Source: Amaricoccus sp047275745 (GTDB taxonomy: Bacteria; Pseudomonadota; Alphaproteobacteria; Rhodobacterales; Rhodobacteraceae). From it: a stretch of 64,000 nt of DNA. The notes under the pieces were generated by a model. That model ran no database searches and was not told the DNA's origin. It was given only the letters and a program-made list of their open reading frames with translations. Both the position numbers and the translations under genes were made by a program. The stretch covers positions 1-64,000 of the forward strand of contig NZ_JBKQWU010000012.1 of NCBI RefSeq assembly GCF_047275745.1, written 5' to 3'. Shown in pieces: positions 56,594-64,000 of the stretch (within the stretch, counting starts at the first letter, position 1; every line of letters starts with the position of its first letter).

Positions 56594-59203
56594 ATGCGCG
56601 CCGCCCCAATCCGCACCACCTGCCCCTATTGCGGCGTCGGCTGCGGCGTCCTTGCGACCCCGGACGGCGCGGGCGGTGTCGCCATCACCGGCGACGCGGA
56701 GCATCCGGCGAATTTCGGACGGCTCTGCTCGAAGGGATCGGCGCTCGGTCAGACGGTCGGGCTCGAAGGGCGGCTGCTCACCCCCCGCATCGGTGGCGAG
56801 GCCGCCGGCTGGGACGCGGCGCTCAACCTCGTCGCCGCCCGCATCCGGTCGGCGATCGAGACGCGGGGGCCGGAGAGCGTCGCGATCTACGGCTCCGGCC
56901 AGATGCTGACCGAGGACTACTACGTCGCCAACAAGCTCATGAAGGGCTTCATTGGCGCGGCGAATATCGACACCAATTCGCGGCTCTGCATGGCCTCCTC
57001 CGTCGCGGGCCACCGCCGGGCCTTCGGCACCGACACCGTGCCCGGCACCTACGAGGATCTGGAGGAAGCCGATCTGGTGGTCCTCGTCGGCTCGAATCTC
57101 GCCTGGTGCCATCCAGTCCTTTACCAGCGCCTCGCCGCCGCCAAGGCCGCGCGGCCGGGGATGAAGGTCGTCACCGTCGATCCGCGGCGCACCGCGACCA
57201 CCGATCTCGCCGACCTTCATCTCGCGCTCCGCGCCGATACCGATGTGGCGCTCTTCAACGCGCTGCTCGCGGAGATCGCCCGGCGAGGCGCGGCCGACGC
57301 CGCCTATCTCGACGCGCATGTCACTGGCCTCGACGTCGCGCTCGAATCCGCGAGCGCCACCGATCCGGCGATGACCGGGCTCGCGCCGGAGGATCTCGCG
57401 CGCTTTCTCGACCTCTGGATCGGCACCAAGCGCGTCGTCACCGTCTACAGCCAGGGCGTGAACCAGTCGCAGGCGGGAACCGACAAGGTCAATGCGATCA
57501 TCAACTGCCACCTCGCCACGGGCCGGATCGGCCGCCCCGGCATGGGACCGTTCTCCGTCACCGGCCAGCCCAATGCGATGGGCGGGCGCGAGGTCGGCGG
57601 GCTCGCCAACATGCTGGCCGCGCATCTCGATATCGAGAACCCCACGCACCGCTTCCTCGTCGGCCAGTTCTGGAACGCGACGAGGCTCGCGACGAAGCCG
57701 GGGCTGAAGGCGGTTGATCTCTTCCGCGCCTGCGGCCGGGGCGAGATCGAGGTGCTCTGGGTCATTGGCACCAACCCTGTCGTCTCGATGCCCGAGGCCG
57801 ACGCGGTCGCCGAGGCGCTCGGCAAGGTGCCGCTCGTCGTCGTCTCGGACATGTTCCCGACGACCGACACCGCGCGCCGCGCGGATGTGCTGCTTCCCGC
57901 GCTGGGCTGGGGCGAGAAATCCGGCACCGTCACCAATTCCGAACGCCGGGTCTCGCGGCAGCGCGCCTTCCTCCCCGCGCCCGGCGAGGCGCGGCCGGAC
58001 TGGTGGGCGCTCGCCGAGGTCGGCCGCCGCCTCGGCCATGCGGAAGCCTTCGCCTACGAGAGCCCGGCGGAGATCTTCCGCGAATATGCCGCGCTCTCGG
58101 CGCTGGCCGCCGCCGAGGGCCGCGATTTCGACATCTCGGCGCTGATCGACGCCGACTACGACACGATGGCGCCCGCGCAATGGCCGGTGGGGGGCGAAGC
58201 GCGGTTCTTCGCCGAAGGCGGCTTCTTCACCCCCGACCGCAAGGGGCGGATGATCGCCGTCACGCAAGCCACGCCGGAAACGCGGGCGCCACGGTTCCCG
58301 CTCACGCTCAACACCGGCCGCGTGCGCGACCAGTGGCACACGATGACCCGGACCGGCCGCGCGCCGCGCCTCGGCCAGCATGTCTCGGAGCCCTTCGCAG
58401 AGATCCATCCGGCCGACGCGGGCCTGCGCGGCATCGGTCCCGCCGATCTTGTCGAACTCACGAGCCCGCATGGCCGCGCCATCGTCCGCGCGCTCGTGAC
58501 CGACCGCGTGCAACCGGGCGACATCTTCGTGCCGATGCACTGGTCGGGCGAATTCGCCGCCCGGGCCCGCGTCGACGCGCTGGTGCCCGCGCGGGTCGAT
58601 CCGCATTCGGGACAGCCCGCCTCGAAGATGGGGCGCGTCGAGATCCGGCGCCTCGATGCCGCCTGGTACGGTTTCGCCGTCTCCCGCAGTCGGCCTGAGC
58701 CCGCGACGGACTACTGGGCCATCGCTCCGACCGCCTTCGGCTGGCGCGCGGAACTCGCGGGCCTCGCGGCGCCCGAGGACTGGGCCGCCGAGACCCGGCG
58801 CATCTTCGGAACCCCCGACGCCAAGATCGTGTCCTTCGAGGATCGCGCGCGCGGCACGGCGCGGATCGCGCTCGTCGAGAAGGGCAGGGTGGTCGCCGCG
58901 CTCTTCGTCGCGCCCGAGCCGGTCGAGGTCGCCCGCGCCCATGTCGTCGAAGCCTTCGAGACCGAGGACCCGCCCCGGCTCCTCGCCGGCCGCCCCGGCG
59001 CCGCGCAGGAGGACAAGGGCGCCATCGTCTGCGTCTGCTACGGCGTCGGCGTCAACACGATCACCGGTGCGATCGCGCGTGGCGAGGTGGTCTGCGTCGA
59101 AACCATAGGGGCCGCGCTCAAGGCCGGCTCCAACTGCGGCTCCTGCCGCCCCGAACTCAAATCCCTCCTTGCCACCCATGCGCCGCGCGTCGCGGCCGAA
59201 TAG
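56594..59203 (+). CDS. nasA: Assimilatory nitrate reductase catalytic subunit
   Basis: 869 residues. The N-terminal [4Fe-4S] motif TCPYCGVGCGV with LCSKG (about 8-45), the Mo-ligand Cys in NSRLCMASSVAGH (about 135), GPFSVTGQPNAMGGREVGGL and RDQWHTMTRTG are all present, marking a cytoplasmic bis-MGD enzyme without a Tat signal. The C-terminus carries a BFD-type [2Fe-2S] domain (VCVCYGVGVNTI, then SNCGSCRPELK, about 813-860). It reduces nitrate to nitrite for NirBD. TTG at 56585 is a poorer alternative start. Confidence 0.96.
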   Translation: MRAAPIRTTCPYCGVGCGVLATPDGAGGVAITGDAEHPANFGRLCSKGSALGQTVGLEGRLLTPRIGGEAAGWDAALNLVAARIRSAIETRGPESVAIYGSGQMLTEDYYVANKLMKGFIGAANIDTNSRLCMASSVAGHRRAFGTDTVPGTYEDLEEADLVVLVGSNLAWCHPVLYQRLAAAKAARPGMKVVTVDPRRTATTDLADLHLALRADTDVALFNALLAEIARRGAADAAYLDAHVTGLDVALESASATDPAMTGLAPEDLARFLDLWIGTKRVVTVYSQGVNQSQAGTDKVNAIINCHLATGRIGRPGMGPFSVTGQPNAMGGREVGGLANMLAAHLDIENPTHRFLVGQFWNATRLATKPGLKAVDLFRACGRGEIEVLWVIGTNPVVSMPEADAVAEALGKVPLVVVSDMFPTTDTARRADVLLPALGWGEKSGTVTNSERRVSRQRAFLPAPGEARPDWWALAEVGRRLGHAEAFAYESPAEIFREYAALSALAAAEGRDFDISALIDADYDTMAPAQWPVGGEARFFAEGGFFTPDRKGRMIAVTQATPETRAPRFPLTLNTGRVRDQWHTMTRTGRAPRLGQHVSEPFAEIHPADAGLRGIGPADLVELTSPHGRAIVRALVTDRVQPGDIFVPMHWSGEFAARARVDALVPARVDPHSGQPASKMGRVEIRRLDAAWYGFAVSRSRPEPATDYWAIAPTAFGWRAELAGLAAPEDWAAETRRIFGTPDAKIVSFEDRARGTARIALVEKGRVVAALFVAPEPVEVARAHVVEAFETEDPPRLLAGRPGAAQEDKGAIVCVCYGVGVNTITGAIARGEVVCVETIGAALKAGSNCGSCRPELKSLLATHAPRVAAE

Positions 59204-59219
59204 CAGCGGAGACCTTCCG

Positions 59220-59404
59220 ATGTCCTATGTCGCTCCCAAGGATTTCGTCACCAGGATGGTCGACGCCGGCGAGGCGAAGATCTTCATGTCCACCCGCGAC
59301 ACGCTGATCCGGGCCTGACGCTCTACATGACCCACAGCCGCGCCGCTCCCCGGATCGACGCCCCTCGTACCGACGCCGCCCGCTTCACCGTCCCCGCCGA
59401 GTAA
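59220..59404 (+). pseudogene. Internally deleted formate/nitrite transporter
   Basis: ATG 59220, with GGAG upstream, encodes MSYVAPKDFVTRMVDAGEAK and MSTRDTLIRA, the recognisable N-terminus of FNT-family formate/nitrite transporters, then hits TGA (59316-59318). The frame beginning ACGCTCTACATGACC (59318 on) encodes LYMTHSRAAPRIDA and a basic/proline tail like the C-terminus of the same family, ending at TAA 59402-59404. The roughly 240 residues holding the six membrane helices are gone. A single deletion with frame change explains it. No functional product is expected. Confidence 0.75.
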
Positions 59405-59428
59405 GCCGCTTCCCGAGGAGTCCCGCCG

Positions 59429-60814
59429 ATGAAGACCTTCCCGATGTTCCTGAAGATGGCCGGCCGCCGGGTGGTGATCCTCGGTGGCGGCGAGCAGGCG
59501 GCGCAAAAGGCGCGGCTGATGCTGAAGACCGAGGCGGAGATCGTGCTCTGCGCCCCGGCGCTCGAGCCCGAGCTCGCCGCGCTGGTCGCCCGCGGCCGGG
59601 CCAGCCATGTACCGGAGCCTTCGCCCGGAATCTTCGCCAACGCGGCCCTCGCCTTCGTCGCGACCGGCGAGGCGGAGGAAGATGCGCGGCTCGCCGGGCT
59701 CTGCCGGGCGGCGGGGGTCGTGACCAATGTCGTGGACGCGCCCGAGCTTTGCGACGCCTACACGCCCTCGATCGTAGACCGCGACCCGCTCGTCGTCGCG
59801 ATCGGCACCGAGGGCGCGGCGCCGGTGCTGGCGCGGCAGGTCAAGACGGCGGTCGAGACGATGCTGGAACCCCGGCTCGGCGATCTGGTCGCGCTCGCCG
59901 GCCGGCTCCGCGACGAGGTGGCGGCGCGGATCGCGCCCGCGCGGCGCCGGGCCTTCTGGGCCTGGGCCTTCACCGGCGGCCCGCGCCGCGCCCATGCGCG
60001 CGGCGCCGAATCCGAGGCGGCGCGGCTCCTGAAGGCCGCCATCGGCGACGGTTGGACGGATGAGGGCGGCGCGGGCGAAAGCGGCGGTTTCGTGAGCCTC
60101 GTCGGCGCGGGCCCGGGATCGCGCGACCTGATCACGCTTCGGGGGGTCCAGCGGCTGCAGGAGGCCGATGTGATCTTCTACGACCGGCTGGTCGATCCCG
60201 ACCTCTTGGAACTCGCGCGCCGCGACGCCGAGCGCATCTATGTCGGCAAGGCCCCCGGCGCGACCTCCTGGCCGCAGGAGCGGATCAATGGCGTCGTCAC
60301 AGCCGCCGCCCGCGCCGGCAAGCGCGTCGTGCGCCTGAAATGCGGCGATCCCGGCATCTTCGCCCGCGGCGCTGAGGAGGGGGAGGCCTGCGACGCGGCG
60401 GGCGTGCCCTGGGAGATCGTGCCGGGCGTCACCGCCGCCTCGGCCGCCGCCGCCGAGCTCGGCGGCTTCCTGACCGAACGCGGCCGCTACGACAGTCTGG
60501 TGCTCACCACCGGCGTCACGCGGCCCGGCGACCCAGCACCCGACTGGGCGAGCCTGGCGCGCCCCGGCACCACGCTCGCGCTCTACATGGGCGTCGGCGC
60601 GGCCGGGGGCATCCGCGACGCGCTCATCGGCGCCGGCGCGCCGCCCGGCAGCAGGGTCGAGATCGTCGAGCGGGCCGGCTCACCCGATGCGCGGGTCCAT
60701 CGCGCGACGCTTGGCGCACTGGCCGAGACGGTGAGTCGCGAGGGGATCGGCAACCCCGCGATCATGCTGATTCGCCTCCCCAAGCCCCCCGAGTCCGCGC
60801 GGGCGGCCGCCTGA
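59429..60814 (+). CDS. cysG: Siroheme synthase (CysG-type fusion)
   Basis: 461 residues. The N-terminal precorrin-2 dehydrogenase/ferrochelatase domain has FPMFLKMAGRRVVILGGGEQAAQKARLML; the C-terminal uroporphyrinogen-III methyltransferase domain (about 215-455) has SLVGAGPGSRDLITLRGVQRLQEADVIFYDRLV and MGVGAAGGIRDALI. It makes siroheme for the NirB encoded upstream, which explains its place in this operon. CCGAGGAG lies before ATG 59429. The final 10 residues are Ala/Arg/Pro-rich. Confidence 0.95.
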   Translation: MKTFPMFLKMAGRRVVILGGGEQAAQKARLMLKTEAEIVLCAPALEPELAALVARGRASHVPEPSPGIFANAALAFVATGEAEEDARLAGLCRAAGVVTNVVDAPELCDAYTPSIVDRDPLVVAIGTEGAAPVLARQVKTAVETMLEPRLGDLVALAGRLRDEVAARIAPARRRAFWAWAFTGGPRRAHARGAESEAARLLKAAIGDGWTDEGGAGESGGFVSLVGAGPGSRDLITLRGVQRLQEADVIFYDRLVDPDLLELARRDAERIYVGKAPGATSWPQERINGVVTAAARAGKRVVRLKCGDPGIFARGAEEGEACDAAGVPWEIVPGVTAASAAAAELGGFLTERGRYDSLVLTTGVTRPGDPAPDWASLARPGTTLALYMGVGAAGGIRDALIGAGAPPGSRVEIVERAGSPDARVHRATLGALAETVSREGIGNPAIMLIRLPKPPESARAAA

Positions 60815-61184
60815 ACCGGTAGCCCGCGACACTTTCGTCTTGCGACCGGCGCGGCCCATCCGACGCCGGTCGCGCATGTTCCGACTCCTGACCCTCGATC
60901 AGCCTGACGGATCGGGTTCGTCACTTCGCCGCGCCGCAGCAAAGGCAATCGGCTGGCTTTGGTGCATTTTTCCAGAGGCTCTTCGCACGCGCGGTCCGGG
61001 CTGCGCGCCGCTCGCGCTCTCGCGAACGTGTCGTTTCGTGACCTCGCGCGCCGTTGCGGAAACGTCACGGCAACGCCTAAATCCTGAGCATTACGACCAA
61101 GGGCCAATAAGCTGCCCCTCGTGTTGGTTGTATACTGGTAGGCGCTTTCCCGCCGATTGGGGAGGCAGGGTGGTTGTGGAGTAA
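60815..61184. other. Intergenic region after cysG
   Basis: No gene is convincing. TATACT at 61131-61136 is a plausible -10 element for the small gene at 61185, though no matching -35 is seen at 17-18 bp. The stretch around 60980-61180 is less GC-rich than neighbouring genes. Confidence 0.4.
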
Positions 61185-61316
61185 ATGGAAATGGACCGCG
61201 TGAACGTGAAGAAGAGTGAGACGAAGCAGCAAGAAACGGAACCTCCGTCCAAGAGCGCGCCCGCGCCGGTGAAGCCGGCTGGCGGCTGGACGTTCAAGGA
61301 TTGGGCCGCGATCTGA
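61185..61316 (+). CDS. Small charged protein of 43 residues, unknown function
   Basis: ATG 61185 is preceded by GGAG (about 4 bases) and encodes MEMDRVNVKKSETKQQETEP, a Pro/Ala/Lys linker (PPSKSAPAPVKPAGG) and WTFKDWAAI at the C-terminus. The acidic/basic N-terminal half and the terminal Trp-containing motif look non-random, and the codon use is normal. No known family comes to mind. Similar short proteins with an aromatic end could be membrane- or protein-interaction tags; that is speculation. Confidence 0.5.
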   Translation: MEMDRVNVKKSETKQQETEPPSKSAPAPVKPAGGWTFKDWAAI

Positions 61317-61570
61317 ATGGTCCGCGCCCGCGGGGTCCGGGGAGGTGAGCTCCGGCACCGCGTTTCATAGGAAACTCAGGGCCGGGCAACCGGGCGGCCG
61401 CGCCGGCCGTCCAGTGTTCGGCATCCGGTCAAGGCCACGGCTCGGGCCGCCTGGGAGGCGACGATCGGTCGCCGGCTGATCGGCGAGAGCTGATAGCTTC
61501 TGGAGGTCGGCGCGCCGGGCGATCCTGCCGGGGGCGTCGGATCGCGCCATCGAGTTCCCGGACCAGAAAT

Positions 61571-62053
61571 CTAGAACGGGATCTCGTCGTCGAGCCCGCC
61601 CGCGGGGCCGCGGTTCTCGCCATAGCCGCCGCCCCGGCGGTCGTCGGAATAACCGCCGCCGCCCCGGCGCTCGTCGCCATAGCCGCCGCCCGAGCCTTCG
61701 CTCCGGCCGTCGAGCATCGTCAGTTCCGAGCGGAAGGGGCGCAGCACCACCTCGGTCGTGTAGCGGTCCTGGCCGGACTGGTCCTGCCATTTGCGGGTTT
61801 CGAGCTGGCCTTCGAGATAGACCTTCGAACCCTTGCGCAGATACTGCTCCGCGACGCGGACCAGCGGCTCGGAGAAGATCGCGACCGAGTGCCATTCGGT
61901 TCGCTCCCGCCGCTCGCCCGAATTCTTGTCGCGCCATGTCTCCGAGGTCGCGACCCGGAGGTTGCAGACCTTGCCCCCGTTGCCGAAGGTCCTGACCTCC
62001 GGATCCTGACCGAGATTGCCGATCAGGATCACCTTGTTCACGCTGCCTGCCAT
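61571..62053 (-). CDS. ssb: Single-stranded DNA-binding protein
   Basis: 160 residues. The OB fold opens MAGSVNKVILIGNLGQDPEVR and continues with NLRVATSETWRDKNSGERRE and QYLRKGSKVYLEGQLETRKW, which are the SSB core strands. The C-terminal linker is Gly/Tyr/Arg-rich and ends with the acidic DDEIPF tip used to recruit replication and repair partners. Starts at ATG 62051-62053. Confidence 0.97.
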   Translation of the reverse strand: MAGSVNKVILIGNLGQDPEVRTFGNGGKVCNLRVATSETWRDKNSGERRERTEWHSVAIFSEPLVRVAEQYLRKGSKVYLEGQLETRKWQDQSGQDRYTTEVVLRPFRSELTMLDGRSEGSGGGYGDERRGGGGYSDDRRGGGYGENRGPAGGLDDEIPF

Positions 62054-62299
62054 CGGTTTCGTCCTTCCTTGCGAGATCAGGGCTGTCGGTAGCGCGTCGC
62101 GGCGGAAGAGTCACGATGCCACCGCGCAACTCTCCGGTCCGGCGAGGCACGATTCTCCCTCGCGGCCCGGTGCGCGGCGCGCGCTCCAATTCCAAGGCTG
62201 ACAGATGGTTAAAAGCTTGGCATATTGCCGCGCAATACGGCGCAGGCCGGGCGGTGGCGGGCAGGTCGCGAGCAGGCCGCCAGGACAAGACGAGGGACG

Positions 62300-62884
62300 A
62301 TGAGAAGAACACTGATCGCGCTCGGCGTAGGTCTGGCGCTGTGCGGACCGGCGATGGCCGATGCGTCGCTGAGCGCGCTGCTCAGGAACCAGTCGAGCCT
62401 GTCTCCCGAATACCGGCAACTGATCCGGCAGCCGGTGCCGGGGATGCTCGAGGGCCAGCCGAGGCGGCCGCGCGGTCTCGAGACCGACGATACCGCCGGC
62501 ATTCCCGCCTTCACCGGCTCGCCCGGCGCCTTCGAGGCCATGGCCCGCGCGGCGGCGCGCAAGCATCGCGTGCCCGAGGATCTGTTCCTGCGCCTCGTGC
62601 ATCAGGAATCGCGGTTCCGGCCTTCCGCGAAATCCACCAAGGGCGCGATCGGCCTCGCGCAGCTCATGCCCGGAACCGCGCAGATCCTCGGCGTCGATCC
62701 GCACGACCCGCGCGAGAACCTCGAGGGCGGCGCCCGATACCTGAGCGAACAGTACCGGAAGTTCGGCAACTGGCGACTTGCGCTCGCCGCCTACAACGCC
62801 GGTCCCGGCGCGGTCGAGAAGTACAAGGGCGTGCCCCCCTATGCCGAAACGCAGCAATATGTGAAGAAGATCCTGGGCCGTTAA
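62300..62884 (+). CDS. Lytic transglycosylase, SLT-type
   Basis: 194 residues; signal peptide about 1-20 (ends PAMAD). The SLT domain (about 75-190) has the catalytic Glu in LVHQESRFRPSAKSTKGAIG, LAQLMPGTAQILGVD, ENLEGGARYLSEQYRKFG and LALAAYNAGPGAVEKYKGVPPYAETQQYV. It cleaves peptidoglycan glycan strands in the periplasm. GAGGGACG precedes the ATG. Divergent from ssb across 245 bp. Confidence 0.9.
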   Translation: MRRTLIALGVGLALCGPAMADASLSALLRNQSSLSPEYRQLIRQPVPGMLEGQPRRPRGLETDDTAGIPAFTGSPGAFEAMARAAARKHRVPEDLFLRLVHQESRFRPSAKSTKGAIGLAQLMPGTAQILGVDPHDPRENLEGGARYLSEQYRKFGNWRLALAAYNAGPGAVEKYKGVPPYAETQQYVKKILGR

Positions 62885-63011
62885 GGCTGGCCCCAAGCCG
62901 CCGATAATGCAATATTGCGGGCTTGCGTGGCAGGGTCGGCATCATGCCGATCACGCTGCCCGAGTCCTCCCGAAGGGACTCGCGCGAGGACGCGAACCCG
63001 GGGGGGTGGGA

Positions 63012-64000
63012 ATGCGGCGGTACGAGATCTTCGACGGATTCCGGGGTTTCTTCCTCATCTTCATGGCCATCGCGCATTTCGACGGTCTGCTCCGGACCTG
63101 GGTCGGCGTCGTCCATCACAAGAATTTCGGCTGGGTCGAGGACGCGCAGGGCTTCGTCTTTCTCTCGGGTCTCGTGGCGGGGATGGTCTACGGCCGCCGC
63201 TTCCTCGCGCATCCGAGCGTCCGCGAGGCCTTCGGTCGGGTCTTTGCCCGAGCCCGGCAGATCTACGCGCATCAGGTCACTCTGATCCTGCTCGCGCTCG
63301 GCGCCGCCTTCGCGCTCGGCACGCGGGCGCCGGTCGACTTTCAGCCCTATCTCGACGCGCCCGTCACCTTCACCGCCGGAAGCCTGCTGCTCGTCTCCTC
63401 CTCGGCGAACATGGGCATCCTGCCGATGTACATCGTCTTCCTGCTTGTCACGCCCTTCGCGATGAAACTGCTGCACCGGGACATGGTGGCACCCTATTTC
63501 GCGCTCGTGATCCTCGCCTGGCTCGCGGCGCAGACGAGCCTGACGGGGAAGGGCATGTACGCGCTGGAGAACTACTTCATCGCCGAGGGGATTCCGGCGC
63601 GGTTCGGCCTCTTCTTCAACATGCTGGGCTGGCAGGCGCTGTTCTTCAGCGGGCTCTTCGTCGGCTTCCGGTTCACCGAGGGGCGGCTCAACCTCGACTT
63701 CCTCGACCAGCCGCAGTTCCGCGTCACCTTCTTCATCGCGCTCGGCGGCATGACGCTGCTCGGGATCTTCGATCTCATCGTCGAATTCCGTCTGCTCGGC
63801 GAGGGCTATACCGAGCGGATGCTGCTGCGCAGCCCGCGCGCCGTGCTTGGCGTCGTCTATCCGATCGCCTTCCTGATCGACCTCTTCATCGTGGTCTGGC
63901 TGCTTCGCAACGGCGCGACGGACCCGCTCGCCTGGATTCGCCGGCTCTCGGCCGGGGTGAACTGGTTCTTCACCCGGCCGGCGCTGGTCCTGCTCGGGCG
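63012..64000 (+). CDS. OpgC-type membrane acyltransferase, 3' end outside the window
   Basis: At least 329 residues, open to the window edge. Opens MRRYEIFDGFRGFFLIFMAIAHFDG, a first membrane helix, followed by FVFLSGLVAGMVYGRRF and further hydrophobic segments (about eight in the visible part). This pattern belongs to the OpgC family, which succinylates or otherwise modifies periplasmic glucans, and to related acyltransferases. ATG 63012 follows a G-rich stretch (GGGGGGTGGG). No neighbouring opgG/H genes are in view, so the glucan role is tentative. Confidence 0.8.
   Translation, partial: MRRYEIFDGFRGFFLIFMAIAHFDGLLRTWVGVVHHKNFGWVEDAQGFVFLSGLVAGMVYGRRFLAHPSVREAFGRVFARARQIYAHQVTLILLALGAAFALGTRAPVDFQPYLDAPVTFTAGSLLLVSSSANMGILPMYIVFLLVTPFAMKLLHRDMVAPYFALVILAWLAAQTSLTGKGMYALENYFIAEGIPARFGLFFNMLGWQALFFSGLFVGFRFTEGRLNLDFLDQPQFRVTFFIALGGMTLLGIFDLIVEFRLLGEGYTERMLLRSPRAVLGVVYPIAFLIDLFIVVWLLRNGATDPLAWIRRLSAGVNWFFTRPALVLLG

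Noticed and set aside
56531..59179. An 882-codon open frame antisense to nasA
   Set aside because: Composition is Arg/Gly/His-rich with no motifs; nasA on the other strand has full molybdopterin and iron-sulfur motifs.

Overview
The window is GC-rich and looks like a chromosomal segment of an alphaproteobacterium, most likely order Rhodobacterales. The evidence is the gene content (nap, nas and his gene arrangements, a FucP-type sugar permease, BMP-type ABC transporter, NasT/NasS control) and the frequent ATGA/TGATG gene overlaps. The species cannot be named from the sequence alone.

Layout. 1-4200 is a graveyard of broken genes: a frameshifted phage-type polyvalent protein fused to the 3' end of an IS3-family transposase gene, then remnants of a c-type cytochrome and a DyP-type peroxidase. 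4292-7131 (minus) is a compact, translationally coupled pair: a bacterial nitric oxide synthase oxygenase and a B12-binding-type radical SAM enzyme. 7469-9112 is an XRE-cupin regulator with a phosphinothricin-acetyltransferase-like enzyme and a small YdcZ-type exporter, flanked by a shared 9-bp operator-like motif. 9828-16893 is a catabolic/transport block: orphan polyamine-type binding protein, FAD oxidoreductase, DapA-family aldolase, TetR regulator and two MFS permeases. 17403-21744 is the periplasmic nitrate reductase operon napEDABC behind an FNR-like box. 22626-27738 (minus) holds histidine biosynthesis genes hisE, hisF, hisA, hisH and hisB, with a LysE exporter, an RTX protein and a DUF2147 protein interspersed. 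28363-32595 is an AttH-like/FtsX/ATPase ABC operon. 32809-36323 is a mixed stretch with a rhomboid protease, a 5'-truncated IS5-type element and small genes. 36406-38001 is an AT-rich ATPase-TOPRIM gene resembling OLD/PARIS-type defence proteins, wedged next to dnaE (38076-41522). 41774-46428 is a BMP-family nucleoside-type ABC importer.

46498-60814 is a complete nitrate assimilation locus: nasT-nasS sensor pair, an RNA leader with two A/G hexaloop hairpins and a terminator, the nrtABC(D) nitrate ABC transporter, a GAF-like protein, nirB-nirD nitrite reductase, nasA nitrate reductase, an internally deleted formate/nitrite transporter pseudogene, and cysG for siroheme. The end carries ssb, a lytic transglycosylase and the start of an OpgC-type gene that runs off the window.

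Nitrogen oxides are the recurring theme: NO production from arginine, respiratory or redox-balancing periplasmic nitrate reduction, and cytoplasmic nitrate/nitrite assimilation. The least explained elements are the NOS/radical-SAM pair and the ATPase-TOPRIM gene. The best supported regulatory element is the antitermination leader at 48402-48506.
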